Source: Alphaproteobacteria bacterium (GTDB lineage Bacteria; Pseudomonadota; Alphaproteobacteria; Kiloniellales; DSM-21159). From it: a DNA stretch of 39,685 bases. The notes below the pieces were generated by a model, which saw nothing but the letters and a program-made list of their open reading frames with translations, was not told where the DNA came from and ran no database searches. The stretch spans positions 1 through 39,685 of the forward strand of contig JAUILQ010000052.1 in the NCBI GenBank assembly GCA_030433005.1, written 5' to 3'. A program made the translations under genes and the position numbers. Every line of letters starts with the position of its first letter. Position 1 is the first letter of the stretch. Below, piece by piece: positions 1 to 8,709 of the stretch.

Positions 1-752
1 TGGCTGTCGCGATCCTGGCGCCGGTCATCGCGCCCTACGGCGAGCGCCAGATCGTCGGCGCCGAGTACCTGCCCTGGTCGTCGGACCACCTGCTCGGCAC
101 CGACAACCTCGGCCGCGACATGCTCACCCGCCTGATCTACGGTGCGCGCAACACCATCGGCATCGCCTTCCTGACGACCTGCCTGGCCTTCCTGCTGGGC
201 GGCGCCACCGGCCTGCTGGCGGCGACCCTGCGCGGCTGGACCGACCAGTTGCTGAGCCGCGTGGTCGACGTGCTGATGGCGATCCCGGCGCTGATCTTCG
301 CGCTGCTGATCCTGACCGTCGTCGGCACCTCGATCCCGGCCCTGGTCGGCGTCATCGCGCTGCTCGAATCGACGCGCGTCTACCGCCTGGCCCGCGCCGT
401 CGCGATCAACGTCGAGGTCATGGACTTCGTCGAGGTCGCACGGCTGCGCGGCGAGGGCCTGGGCTGGATCATCCGGCGCGAGATCCTGCCCAACGTGCTG
501 CCGCCCCTGGTCGCCGAGTTCGGCCTGCGCTTCTGCTTCGTGTTCCTGTTCATCTCGGCGCTGTCGTTCCTCGGCCTCGGCATCCAGCCGCCGACCGCCG
601 ACTGGGGCTCGATGGTGCGCGAGAACGCGACGCTGATCACCTTCGGCGACATCACGCCGCTGCTGCCCGCCGCGGCCATCGCCCTGCTCACCGTCGGCGT
701 CAACTTCGTGGTCGACTGGTTCCTGCACAAGACCAGCGGATTGAAGACATGA
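1..752 (+). CDS. ABC transporter permease, DppC/OppC-like (5'-truncated)
   Basis: This is the inner-membrane permease subunit of a peptide/nickel/opine-class (Dpp/Opp) ABC importer. The reading frame is open from base 3, and the upstream residues (APVIAPYG, then HLLGTDNLGRDMLTR) are the conserved N-terminal part of DppC proteins. The gene therefore begins before the window and the ATG at 120 is internal. About 249 codons are visible. They hold several hydrophobic segments and the cytoplasmic EAA-like loop (VEVARLRGEGLGWIIRREILPN) that docks on the ATPase. The C terminus has the usual SFLGLGIQPPTADWGSM motif. The stop overlaps the next start in ATGA at 749-752, so the fused ATPase gene is translationally coupled. 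The DppB and binding-protein genes are expected just upstream, outside the window. The substrate cannot be told from the permease. Confidence 0.93.
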   Translation, partial: AVAILAPVIAPYGERQIVGAEYLPWSSDHLLGTDNLGRDMLTRLIYGARNTIGIAFLTTCLAFLLGGATGLLAATLRGWTDQLLSRVVDVLMAIPALIFALLILTVVGTSIPALVGVIALLESTRVYRLARAVAINVEVMDFVEVARLRGEGLGWIIRREILPNVLPPLVAEFGLRFCFVFLFISALSFLGLGIQPPTADWGSMVRENATLITFGDITPLLPAAAIALLTVGVNFVVDWFLHKTSGLKT

Positions 753-2449
753 GCGACAGCGAGGCCCCCGACGTGCAGGACCCGGCCGCGAAGCGGGCCG
801 ACAGCGGCGAGCTGCTGCTGCGCATCCGCGGCCTGCGTATCGAGGGGCGCAGCGGCGAGACCTGGAGCGGGATCGTCAAGGGCGTCGACCTCGAGCTGCA
901 CAAGGGCGAGGTACTCGGCCTGATCGGCGAGTCGGGCGCCGGCAAGTCGACCATGGGCCTCGCCGCCATGGGCTACGCCCGGGACGGCTGCCGGATCAGC
1001 GGCGGCTCGATCGAGTTCGACGGCCTCGACCTCGTGACCTCGACGGTGCGCCAGCGCCGGCGCCTGCGCGGCAGCCGCATCGCCTACGTCGCGCAGTCGG
1101 CCGCCGCCGCCTTCAACCCGGCGCACAAGCTGATCGACCAGTACAGCGAGACCCCGGTCCAGCACGGCATCGCCGGGCGCGCCGAGGCCGAGAAGGACGC
1201 GATCGAGCTCTACCGCCGCCTGCGCCTGCCGAACCCCGAGGAGATCGGCTTCCGCTACCCGCACCAGGTCTCGGGCGGCCAGCTGCAGCGCGCGATGACC
1301 GCGATGGCGATGGCCTGCCGCCCCGACCTGATCATCTTCGACGAGCCGACGACGGCGCTCGACGTCACCACCCAGATCGAGGTGCTGGCCGCGATCCGCG
1401 ACATCGTCGAGCAGTTCGGCACGGCCGCCATCTACATCACCCACGACCTCGCCGTGGTCGCCCAGATGGCCGACCGCATCATGGTCATGCGCTACGGCGA
1501 GCTGGTCGAGGAGGCCGAGACGCGCCGGATGCTCTCGGACCCGCAGGAGGACTACACCAAGTCGCTCTGGGCGGTGCGCTCCTTCCGCTCCGAGGAGCGG
1601 GCGCGGCCGGAGGGCGAGACGCCGGTGCTCTCGGTCGAGGGCGTGACCGCCGCCTATGGCAAGACCCGCGTGCTGCACGACGTCTCCTTCGACATCCACC
1701 GCCAGCGCACCGTCGCCGTGGTCGGCGAGTCGGGCAGCGGCAAGAGCACCACGGCGCGGGTCATCACCGGCCTGCTGCCGCCGCTCGAGGGCCGCGTGCT
1801 CTACAAGGGCGAGCCGCTGCCGCCGAAGTTCTCGGACCGCAGCAAGGAGCAGCTCAAGACGGTCCAGATGATCTACCAGATGGCCGACACCGCGCTGAAT
1901 CCGAAGCAGACGGTGCGCGAGGTCATCGGCCGGCCGCTGCAGTTCTACCTCGGCCTCGGCCGGCGCCAGCGCGAGGAGCGCGTGCGCGAGCTGCTCTCGC
2001 TGATCGAGCTCGAGCCTGACGAGTTCATCGACCGCCTGCCGAGCGAGCTTTCCGGCGGCCAGAAGCAGCGCCTCTGCATCGCCCGCGCCCTCGCCGCCGA
2101 GCCCTCCGTGGTGATCTGCGACGAGGTCACCTCGGCGCTCGACCAGCTGGTCGCCGAGGGCATCCTCAGGCTGCTCGACCGCCTGCAGAAGGAGTTCGGC
2201 CTCGCCTACATGTTCATCACCCACGACCTGGCGACCGTGAAGGCGATCGCGGACGAGGTCGTGGTGATGCTCCAGGGCGAGGTCGTGGAGCAGGGCCCGA
2301 AGACCGAGATGTTCACGCCGCCGCACCACGACTACACCGAGCTGCTGCTGTCCTCGGTACCCGAGATGGACCCCGACTGGCTGGACCAGCTGCTCGCCGA
2401 GCGTGCCGCGGGCAAGGCCGGCGGCCGCATGCAGTCGGCCGACCAGTAG
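749..2449 (+). CDS. Fused dual-ATPase subunit of Dpp/Opp-type ABC importer
   Basis: This 566-residue protein carries two ABC nucleotide-binding domains in one chain, equivalent to a DppD-DppF fusion, and energises the permease encoded just upstream. Domain 1 has Walker [10 protein letters not shown] (about residues 60-68), signature VSGGQLQR and Walker [12 protein letters not shown]. Domain 2 has Walker [10 protein letters not shown] (about 326-334), signature LSGGQKQR and Walker [12 protein letters not shown], with Val where Pro is usual. Each domain ends in the H-loop ITHDL and the oligopeptide-transporter C-terminal region that ends near a DYT motif. The ATG lies in an ATGA overlap with the permease stop. 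The gene ends 24 bases from the convergent LysR gene. The domain calls are firm; the transported substrate is unknown. Confidence 0.95.
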   Translation: MSDSEAPDVQDPAAKRADSGELLLRIRGLRIEGRSGETWSGIVKGVDLELHKGEVLGLIGESGAGKSTMGLAAMGYARDGCRISGGSIEFDGLDLVTSTVRQRRRLRGSRIAYVAQSAAAAFNPAHKLIDQYSETPVQHGIAGRAEAEKDAIELYRRLRLPNPEEIGFRYPHQVSGGQLQRAMTAMAMACRPDLIIFDEPTTALDVTTQIEVLAAIRDIVEQFGTAAIYITHDLAVVAQMADRIMVMRYGELVEEAETRRMLSDPQEDYTKSLWAVRSFRSEERARPEGETPVLSVEGVTAAYGKTRVLHDVSFDIHRQRTVAVVGESGSGKSTTARVITGLLPPLEGRVLYKGEPLPPKFSDRSKEQLKTVQMIYQMADTALNPKQTVREVIGRPLQFYLGLGRRQREERVRELLSLIELEPDEFIDRLPSELSGGQKQRLCIARALAAEPSVVICDEVTSALDQLVAEGILRLLDRLQKEFGLAYMFITHDLATVKAIADEVVVMLQGEVVEQGPKTEMFTPPHHDYTELLLSSVPEMDPDWLDQLLAERAAGKAGGRMQSADQ

Positions 2450-2473
2450 GTCGTCCCCAGACCGGCTGTCGCC

Positions 2474-3385
2474 TCAGGCGAAGGGGCTGTTCGCCTCCTC
2501 CAGGGTCTCGCGGATCCGCTCGACGACCGCGGTCGAGAGGCGCGAGGGCGTCTCGGCGGCCGAGTGGACCAGCCAGATGGTCATGTCGATGCGCGGCGCG
2601 AAGGGCCGGAAGACCACGCGCGGGTCGTGCTGGCCGAGGCAGATGGCCGAGGGGATGATCGCCGCAGCGCCGCCGCCGTTGGCGACGAAGGCGCAGGCGG
2701 TCTCGGCGATCTGCACCTCGATCTGGGTGCGCGGCGCCACGCCCTCGCGGTGGAAGACCTCGTCGATGATCGGGCGCGAGCGGTCGTCGCGGCCCAGCGC
2801 GATCAGCGGCAGGCCCTGCAGGTCGCGCGCCGTGACCCGCTCGCGCGCGGCCAGCGCGCTCTCGGCGGGCAGGGCACAGACCATGGTCATGCGCACGAAC
2901 TCCTGGCACAGCAGCGTCGGGTGGGTCGCCGGCAGCAGCGACAGGCCGTAGTCGGCGCGGTGCGTCTGGACCATCTCCGGCACCGAGTTCGAGGTCCGGG
3001 TGAACAGCGAGAAGCGGACGTCCGGCCGCTCGGCCAGGAAGGGGCTGACGGCGGCCGGGATCAGGTGGCTGGAGAGCGCCGCGAAGGCGGCGATCGAGAC
3101 CTCGCCGCGGCGCCGGTCGCGCACCGCCTGGACGGTGTCGAAGACGCGGTCGGCGCCGGAGAACAGGCGCTGCGTTTCGACGAAGACCTGGCGCGCCTCG
3201 CGGGTCGGCACCAGCCGGCCGCCGCGGCGCAGGAACAGCGGAAAACCGCAGCGCGCCTCGAAGGCCTTGATCAGCTTGCTGACCGCCGGCTGCGAGACGT
3301 ACATGGCCTCGCCGGCGCGGGTCACCGAGCCGAGCTCCATGACGGCGTTGAAAGCCTCGATCTGGCGGATCGCCGCACGCGACAC
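2474..3385 (-). CDS. LysR-family transcriptional regulator
   Basis: This is a LysR-type regulator, about 303 residues from the preferred start. The N-terminal winged helix-turn-helix is clear (IRQIEAFNAVMELGSVTRAG, then YVSQPAVSKLIKAFE). The rest is a periplasmic-binding-protein-like effector domain containing the GEVSIAAFAAL segment. An in-frame ATG at 3454 exists, but the GTG at 3385 is preferred. It gives normal family length, sits behind an AAGGGAAGG ribosome-binding sequence, and removes an Arg/Gly-rich tail unlike LysR N termini. The gene is divergent from the solute-binding-protein gene at 3556, with an AT-richer gap between. This is the usual arrangement for a regulator of the transporter and oxidase operon. 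The effector is presumably the imported compound (inference). Confidence 0.92.
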   Translation of the reverse strand: MSRAAIRQIEAFNAVMELGSVTRAGEAMYVSQPAVSKLIKAFEARCGFPLFLRRGGRLVPTREARQVFVETQRLFSGADRVFDTVQAVRDRRRGEVSIAAFAALSSHLIPAAVSPFLAERPDVRFSLFTRTSNSVPEMVQTHRADYGLSLLPATHPTLLCQEFVRMTMVCALPAESALAARERVTARDLQGLPLIALGRDDRSRPIIDEVFHREGVAPRTQIEVQIAETACAFVANGGGAAAIIPSAICLGQHDPRVVFRPFAPRIDMTIWLVHSAAETPSRLSTAVVERIRETLEEANSPFA

Positions 3386-3555
3386 CGGCTGCCCTTCCCT
3401 TCCTGCCTCGCCCGCCGTCGCCGCGCGTCGAGAGCGGCAATGCGCCCCAGGCATGAGGCTGGGTTATACAGTCTGCAACAAATGCGATTTGACGGGAATG
3501 GGCTTTGGCCTTGGACTGTCGGTACTGCAACGAAGAAAGCAGAGGAGAACAGGAA
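3386..3555. promoter_or_regulatory. Divergent promoter/operator region between LysR gene and amine-uptake operon
   Basis: This 170-base divergent gap holds the only AT-richer island of the neighbourhood (about 3463-3491). Inside it is a perfect 5-3-5 inverted repeat, CAAAT GCG ATTTG, at 3479-3491, a plausible LysR-type operator. A weak plus-strand promoter, TTGACG (3489-3494) and TGGACT (3512-3517) with a 17-base spacer, overlaps its right end. On the minus strand TATAAC (complement of 3463-3468) could be a -10 for the regulator gene. The inverted repeat is seen directly; the promoter assignments are tentative. Confidence 0.5.
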
Positions 3556-4620
3556 GTGCGCACCAACCCGGGTACCGGCCCCCTGAAGACCGGCCTCGCG
3601 GCCGCCGCGCTGATCGGCGCGGCCGCCCTCTTCGCCCCCCAGCAGGCCCTGGCCCAGAAGACCCTGACGGTCGGCGGCTACGGCGGTTCCTTCGAGACTC
3701 TGATGAAGGAGCACATCATCCCGCCGTTCGAGCAGGCCCATAACGTCACGGTGCAGTTCGTGCCGGGCAACTCGACGGAGAACCTGGCCCGCCTGCAGGC
3801 GCAGCGCGACAACCAGGAGCTCGACGTCGTGATCCTCGACGACGGCCCGATGTACCAGGCCGTCGCGCTCGGCTTCTGCGACACGCTGACCGACGTGCCC
3901 AGCCTGCCCGACATCTACGACATCGCGAAGATGGGCACCGACAAGGCGATCGGCATCGGCTTCGTCGCCACCGGCTTCGCCTACAACGCGGAGATGTTCG
4001 AGGCCGAGGGCTGGGACCCGCCGTCGTCCTGGATGGACCTCGCCGACCCGAAGTTCGAGCAGCTCGTCTCGGTGCCGCCGATCTCCAACACCTACGGCCT
4101 GCACACCCTGGTCATGATGGCGCGCCTCAACGGCGGCGGCGAGACCGAGATCGAGCCGGGCTTCGAGGCCATGACCGAGAAGGTCGCGCCCAACGTCCTG
4201 GTCTTCGAGCCCTCCTCGGGCAAGATGTCGGAGCTGTTCCAGTCCAAGGAGATCGCGCTGTCGATCTGGGGCAGCGGCCGCGTCAAGGCGCTGGCCGACA
4301 CCGGCTTCCCGGTCGAGTTCGGCTATCCGGAGGAAGGCGCCGTGGCGCTGATGGTCGCCGCCTGCCCGGTCGTCGACAGCGACGTGCCGGCCGAGGCCCA
4401 GGCCTTCGTCGACTACCTGCTGCAGCCGGAGATCCAGGTCCGCATGGCGGGCACCAACGGCTTCGGGCCGACCAACAAGAAGACCGTCCTGCCCGAGGAG
4501 CTGCAGTCGCTGCCCTACGGCCCGGATAAGATCGCGCAGCTGGTCGCCGTCGACTGGAACGTGATCAACCCGAAGCGCGAGGAGTGGACCCAGCGCTGGG
4601 CCCGCGAGGTCGAGCGCTAG
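3556..4620 (+). CDS. Extracellular solute-binding protein, polyamine/Fe-type (PotD/PotF-like)
   Basis: This is the periplasmic binding protein of a PotFGHI-like ABC importer, about 354 residues. The preferred start is the GTG at 3556, behind GAGGAGAACAGGAA (3542-3555). The TTG at 3505 would add a Cys-rich stretch before the signal peptide. The signal peptide is clear: a hydrophobic run LAAAALIGAAALFA, then cleavage after ALAQ. The mature protein opens with KTLTVGGYGGSFE, typical of spermidine/putrescine and related binding proteins. The central region includes VILDDGPMYQA and the C terminus ends NPKREEWTQRWAREVER. It is followed by 211 bases of strong hairpins and then the ATPase gene. The ligand cannot be assigned; the neighbouring oxidases suggest an amine, imino acid or opine. 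Confidence 0.9.
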   Translation: MRTNPGTGPLKTGLAAAALIGAAALFAPQQALAQKTLTVGGYGGSFETLMKEHIIPPFEQAHNVTVQFVPGNSTENLARLQAQRDNQELDVVILDDGPMYQAVALGFCDTLTDVPSLPDIYDIAKMGTDKAIGIGFVATGFAYNAEMFEAEGWDPPSSWMDLADPKFEQLVSVPPISNTYGLHTLVMMARLNGGGETEIEPGFEAMTEKVAPNVLVFEPSSGKMSELFQSKEIALSIWGSGRVKALADTGFPVEFGYPEEGAVALMVAACPVVDSDVPAEAQAFVDYLLQPEIQVRMAGTNGFGPTNKKTVLPEELQSLPYGPDKIAQLVAVDWNVINPKREEWTQRWAREVER

Positions 4621-4664
4621 GCGGAACACTCGGCCGGCGGGATCCCGTCGCCTGCCCCTCCCAG

Positions 4665-4763
4665 GCCCGGACGCCCGTCGTGTGCGTCCGGGCGGCAGGC
4701 GGGCCGGCCTCTCCGGCCCGGCCGGCGGCGCGCGCCGGCTTCACCTTCCGGCCGGCGCGCGCC
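4665..4763 (+). promoter_or_regulatory. Array of three strong hairpins between binding-protein and ATPase genes
   Basis: Three consecutive perfect stem-loops lie in the 211-base intercistronic gap. The first is a 10-bp stem GCCCGGACGC at 4665-4674 paired with 4684-4693. The second is a 7-bp stem GGGCCGG at 4701-4707 paired with 4713-4719. The third is a 13-bp stem GGCGCGCGCCGGC at 4727-4739 paired with 4751-4763. None is followed by a T-run. The position suggests 3'-end protection or partial termination that raises binding protein over permease/ATPase, as known for several importers. That role is inferred. Confidence 0.65.
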
Positions 4764-4831
4764 ACTCTGCCCCTTGCGGCGCGGCTTCGCCGGGCCGTCC
4801 GCTTCCCCCGCAGGCTTTCGAGAGACCGGGC

Positions 4832-5905
4832 ATGGCCTTTCTTGAACTCACGGGTCTGACCAAGCGCTTCGGCGAGGTCACCGCCGTCGAGGACTTCGAC
4901 CTGACCGTCGAGCGCGGCGAGTTCGTCTCGCTGCTCGGTCCCTCGGGCTGCGGCAAGACCACGACGCTGCAGATGATCGCCGGCTTCGAGCAGCCGACGG
5001 CCGGCTCGATCACCCTCGAGGGCCGCGACCTGGTCGCCGTCAAGGCGCGCAACCGCGGCATCGGCATCGTCTTCCAGAGCTACGCCCTGTTCCCGCACAT
5101 GACCGTCGCCCAGAACGTCGCCTTCGGCCTGGAGATGCGCAAGGTCGCGCCGGCCGAGCGGCAGCGGCGCGTCGAGCAGGCGCTGGCCCTGGTCCACCTG
5201 GAGGCGCTGGCCGGGCGCTATCCGCGCGCCATGTCCGGCGGCCAGCGCCAGCGCGTCGCCCTGGCCCGCGCGCTGGTCATCGAGCCGGAGATCCTGCTGC
5301 TCGACGAGCCGCTGTCGAACCTCGACGCCAAGCTGCGCGAGGAGATGCAGCTGGAGCTGCGCGGCATCCAGCAGCGCATGGGCGTCACGACCATCCTGGT
5401 GACCCACGACCAGACCGAGGCCATGGCGCTGTCCGACCGCGTCGCGGTGATGCACCGCGGCCGCCTGGTCCAGGTCGCCGATCCGCTGCAGGCCTACGAG
5501 AACCCGCTGACCGACTTCGTCTCCTCCTTCCTCGGCAAGACCAACCGCCTGGAGGGACGGGTCCTTGAACGCCAGAGCGGCGGCTGCCGGGTCGCGGTCG
5601 GCGAGACCACCTTCGAGGCGCCGCCGCCGCCCGACGAGGCCGCCGCCGGCGGTGGCCGCGTCATCGTCTCGATCCGGCCCGAGAAGGTCGAGTTCCGCCC
5701 GGCCGGCGCGGGCCTCGTCGAGGGCCGCGCGGCGGCGCGCATCTTCCTCGGCGACCACTGGCTCTACCAGGTCGAGACGCCGCTCGGCGTGCTGCTGGTG
5801 ATCCGCCAGAACGCCGGACCGGCCGAGGTCGAGACCGGCGGCAGCGTCGGCCTCGCCTGGGACCCGGCGCAGGTTCGCCTGCTGCCCTACGAGGCGCAGG
5901 CCTGA
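4832..5905 (+). CDS. ABC transporter ATP-binding protein, PotA/PotG-like
   Basis: This is the ATPase subunit (357 residues) of the polyamine-type importer. The start at ATG 4832 gives the family's typical N terminus MAFLELTGLTKRFGEV; the open frame upstream of it is GC-rich hairpin sequence. Walker A is GPSGCGKTT (residues 36-44), the Q-loop is IVFQSYALFPHMTV, the signature is [15 protein letters not shown], Walker B is ILLLDEPLSNLD and the H-loop is LVTHDQ. The last ~110 residues form a TOBE-type regulatory domain, as in PotA and related CUT1 ATPases. The stop overlaps the next start in TGATG (5903-5907). The context puts it in one transcription unit with the binding protein, two permeases and oxidases. 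Confidence 0.95.
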   Translation: MAFLELTGLTKRFGEVTAVEDFDLTVERGEFVSLLGPSGCGKTTTLQMIAGFEQPTAGSITLEGRDLVAVKARNRGIGIVFQSYALFPHMTVAQNVAFGLEMRKVAPAERQRRVEQALALVHLEALAGRYPRAMSGGQRQRVALARALVIEPEILLLDEPLSNLDAKLREEMQLELRGIQQRMGVTTILVTHDQTEAMALSDRVAVMHRGRLVQVADPLQAYENPLTDFVSSFLGKTNRLEGRVLERQSGGCRVAVGETTFEAPPPPDEAAAGGGRVIVSIRPEKVEFRPAGAGLVEGRAAARIFLGDHWLYQVETPLGVLLVIRQNAGPAEVETGGSVGLAWDPAQVRLLPYEAQA

Positions 5906-6759
5906 TGCCCGGTAGGTTCGCGCCCTGGCTGATGAGCGCACCGGCGCTGGCGCTCTTCGTGGCGCTGCTGCTGGTGCCGCTGGGCATGACCTTCGTGCTG
6001 TCGTTCCACGCCTTCGGCTTCTACACCGGCATCGAGACGACGGTCGATCTCGCCAACTACATCGACGTGCTCTCGGACGGCTATTTCCACGAGATCTTCG
6101 CGCGGACCTTCGGCATCGCCCTGGTCACCACGCTGCTCTGCGCGGCGATCGGCACGCCCGAGGCCTATTTCCTCTACCGCATGCGCTCGCGCTGGCGCTC
6201 GGCCCTGCTGCTGGTGGTCATCGGGCCGCTGCTGATCTCGGTGGTCGTGCGCACGCTCGGCTGGGCGATCCTGCTCGGCAACCGCGGCGTCATCAACACG
6301 GCGCTGATGGACCTCGAGCTGATCACCCGGCCGATCAAGATGATGTACACGACCGGCGGCATCGTCATCGCCCTGGTCCACGTCATGATCCCCTTCATGG
6401 TGATCGCGGTCTGGGCGGCGCTGCACCGCCAGGACCCGGCGACCGAGCAGGCCGCCGAATCGCTGGGCGCCGGGCCGGCGACGATCTTCTTCCGGGTGGT
6501 GCTGCCGCAGGCCATGCCCGGCGTGCTGTCCGGCTCGCTGATCGTCTTCTCGCTGTCGGCCTCGGCCTTCGCGACGCCGGCGATCCTCGGCGGCCGGCGC
6601 GTCAAGGTCGTCTCGACCACGGTCTACGACGAGTTCCTCAACACGCTGAACTGGCCGCTCGGCGCCGCCATCGCGATGCTGCTGCTGGTCGCCGTGCTGC
6701 TCGTCATGGTGTCGTGGAACCGCCTGGTCGAGCGGCGCTTCGCCCAGGTCTTCGGCTGA
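5905..6759 (+). CDS. ABC transporter permease, PotB/PotH-like
   Basis: This is the first membrane subunit of the polyamine-type importer, 284 residues, with about six hydrophobic segments. The N-terminal helix is LALFVALLLVPLGMTFVLSF. The EAA loop that contacts the ATPase is EQAAESLGAGPATIFFRVVLPQ followed by AMPG. The start ATG overlaps the ATPase stop by one base (TGATG), so translation is likely coupled. A second permease follows after 16 bases with a GAGG ribosome-binding sequence. The family call is firm, and the substrate is not determined. Confidence 0.94.
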   Translation: MPGRFAPWLMSAPALALFVALLLVPLGMTFVLSFHAFGFYTGIETTVDLANYIDVLSDGYFHEIFARTFGIALVTTLLCAAIGTPEAYFLYRMRSRWRSALLLVVIGPLLISVVVRTLGWAILLGNRGVINTALMDLELITRPIKMMYTTGGIVIALVHVMIPFMVIAVWAALHRQDPATEQAAESLGAGPATIFFRVVLPQAMPGVLSGSLIVFSLSASAFATPAILGGRRVKVVSTTVYDEFLNTLNWPLGAAIAMLLLVAVLLVMVSWNRLVERRFAQVFG

Positions 6760-6775
6760 GGGGAGGTCGCACGCC

Positions 6776-7576
6776 ATGACCCGCAACGGCCCCTTCGCCT
6801 TCCTGTTCAGCGCGCTCTTCGTGGTCTTCATGACCGCGCCGCTGGTCGTCGTCATGGGCGTCTCGCTGACCCCCGAGGGCTTCCTGGAGTTCCCGCCGAG
6901 CGGCCTGTCGCTGCGCTGGTTCCGGGCGATCCTGGAGAACCCCGACTTCATCGACGCGGCCTGGATCAGCCTCTACCTGGGCATCGCCTCGGCGAGCCTG
7001 GCGACCGTGCTGGCGGTGCCGGCGGCGCTGGCCATCGGTCGCCGGCGCTTCGCCGGGCGCGACTTCCTGCTTGCGCTGTTCATGTCGCCGCTGACCGTGC
7101 CGACCATCGTGCTCGGCATCGCCTTCCTGCGCTTCCTCTCGCAGTTCGGCCTCAACGGCACCTTCGTCGGCCTGACGCTGTGCCACGCGATCTTCATCAC
7201 GCCCTTCATCCTGCGCCTGGTCCTGGCCTCGGTGACGGGCCTCGACCGCACCATCGAGAAGGCCGCCGAATCGCTCGGCGCCTCGGACTTCACCGTGTTC
7301 CGTCGCGTCACCCTGCCGATGATCATGCCCGGCGTGGTCGGCGGCTGGGTGCTCGCCTTCATCACCTCCTTCGACGAGCTGACCGTCACCGTGTTCATCG
7401 TCAATCCCAGCACCACGACCCTGCCGGTGCGCCTGTTTGCGCACATCACCCAGACCACCGACCCGCTGGTCGCCTCGATCTCGACCGTGGTGATCCTCTT
7501 CACCGTCGGCCTGATGTTCCTGATCGAGCGGCTCTACGGCCTCGACCGGCTGCTGGTCGGCGGCGAGGGCCGATGA
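6776..7576 (+). CDS. ABC transporter permease, PotC/PotI-like
   Basis: This is the second membrane subunit of the same importer, 266 residues. The N terminus is a short cytoplasmic tail followed by FAFLFSALFVVFMTAPLVVVM, and the EAA loop is EKAAESLGASDFTVFRRVTLP. Both features match PotC-type permeases. The gene shares an ATGA overlap (7573-7576) with the flavoprotein gene downstream. This tightly links uptake and catabolism in one operon. Nothing unusual was seen in length or motifs. Confidence 0.94.
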   Translation: MTRNGPFAFLFSALFVVFMTAPLVVVMGVSLTPEGFLEFPPSGLSLRWFRAILENPDFIDAAWISLYLGIASASLATVLAVPAALAIGRRRFAGRDFLLALFMSPLTVPTIVLGIAFLRFLSQFGLNGTFVGLTLCHAIFITPFILRLVLASVTGLDRTIEKAAESLGASDFTVFRRVTLPMIMPGVVGGWVLAFITSFDELTVTVFIVNPSTTTLPVRLFAHITQTTDPLVASISTVVILFTVGLMFLIERLYGLDRLLVGGEGR

Positions 7577-8709
7577 GCGGACCCACACCCCTCAGCCGCG
7601 ACGTCGTCGTCGTCGGCGGCGGCCTGGTCGGCGCGGCCGTCGCCTACGGCCTGGTGCGCCAGGGCCTGTCGGTCGCCATGCTCGACGAGGGCGACGTCGC
7701 CTACCGCGCGTCGCGCGGCAACTTCGGCCTGGTCTGGGTGCAGTCGAAGGGCGACGGCCTGTTCGACTACGCGCGCTGGACGCGCAGCTCGGCCGACCTC
7801 TGGCCCGACTTCGCCGAGACCCTGAAGGACGAGGTCGGCATCGCCGTCGGCTACCGCAAGCCGGGCGGCGTCCACCTCTGCCACGGCGAAGAGGAGCTGG
7901 AGGAGGTCGAGCTGCGGCTCAAGCGGCTGCACAACCAGGCCGGCCCCGACGGCTACGAGGCCGAGATCCTCGACCGCGCCGAGCTCGACGAGCTGATCCC
8001 GGGGCTCGGGCCGGAGGTCACCGGCGGCGCCTACTCGCCGCACGACGGCCACGTCAGCCCGCTCTACCTGCTGCGGGCGCTGCACGAGGCCTTTCTGGCC
8101 CGCGGCGGGCTCTACCGCGCCGAGAGCCGGGCGCGCCGCGTCACGCCGGACGGCGGCGGCTTCCTGGTCGAGACGGAGAAGGGCGAGCGCATCCGCTGCG
8201 GCCGCGTCGTGCTCGGCGCCGGCCTGGGCAACAGGGAGCTCGGCGCCATGGTCGGGCTCGACGTGCCGGTGCACCCGCTCAAGGGCCAGATCCTGGTGAC
8301 CGAGCGGGCCGCCCCCTTCCTCGACCTGCCGACCATCTACGTGCGCCAGACCGAGGAGGGCACGGTGATGCTCGGCGACAGCCACGAGGACGTCGGCTTC
8401 GATACCTTCTCCAAGCCGCCGGTGATGGGCGACATCGCGCGCCGCGCGCTGCGCTCCTTCCCGGTGCTGCGCCAGCTGCGCATCGTGCGCGCCTGGGGCG
8501 CGCTCAGGGTCATGACCCCCGACGGCTTTCCGATCTACGAGGAGTCCGAGGCCCATCCCGGCGCCTTCGCCGTCAACTGCCATTCGGGCGTGACCCTGGC
8601 CGCGGCCCACGCCCTGCGCCTGGCGCCGCTGATCGCCGGCGGCGGCTTCGCCGACACGCTGGCGCCCTTTTCGAGCAGGAGGTTCGATGCTGACGCGCAT
8701 CAGGAGTGA
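7573..8709 (+). CDS. FAD-dependent oxidoreductase, DAO family (HcnC/OoxB-like)
   Basis: This is a flavoprotein of 378 residues from the D-amino-acid-oxidase/glycine-oxidase superfamily. The N-terminal Rossmann motif is DVVVVGGGLVGAAVAYGL (GGGLVG, residues 15-20). The C-terminal FAD-contacting region is GFPIYEESEAHPGAF then NCHSGVTLAAAHALRLA. DAO members of this kind oxidise a secondary or primary amine carbon to an imine. When encoded with HcnA- and HcnB-like subunits, they form membrane-associated dehydrogenases (cyanide synthase, octopine/nopaline oxidase, D-hydroxyproline dehydrogenase). The start ATG overlaps the permease stop. The 3' end overlaps the 2Fe-2S gene by 23 bases. The reaction type is inferred from the family; the substrate is unknown. 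Confidence 0.88.
   Translation: MSGPTPLSRDVVVVGGGLVGAAVAYGLVRQGLSVAMLDEGDVAYRASRGNFGLVWVQSKGDGLFDYARWTRSSADLWPDFAETLKDEVGIAVGYRKPGGVHLCHGEEELEEVELRLKRLHNQAGPDGYEAEILDRAELDELIPGLGPEVTGGAYSPHDGHVSPLYLLRALHEAFLARGGLYRAESRARRVTPDGGGFLVETEKGERIRCGRVVLGAGLGNRELGAMVGLDVPVHPLKGQILVTERAAPFLDLPTIYVRQTEEGTVMLGDSHEDVGFDTFSKPPVMGDIARRALRSFPVLRQLRIVRAWGALRVMTPDGFPIYEESEAHPGAFAVNCHSGVTLAAAHALRLAPLIAGGGFADTLAPFSSRRFDADAHQE

Noticed and set aside
380..2329. Long minus-strand open frame antisense to the first importer genes
   Set aside because: The plus strand has unmistakable permease and dual-ATPase motifs, and the antisense product shows only composition-driven repeats.
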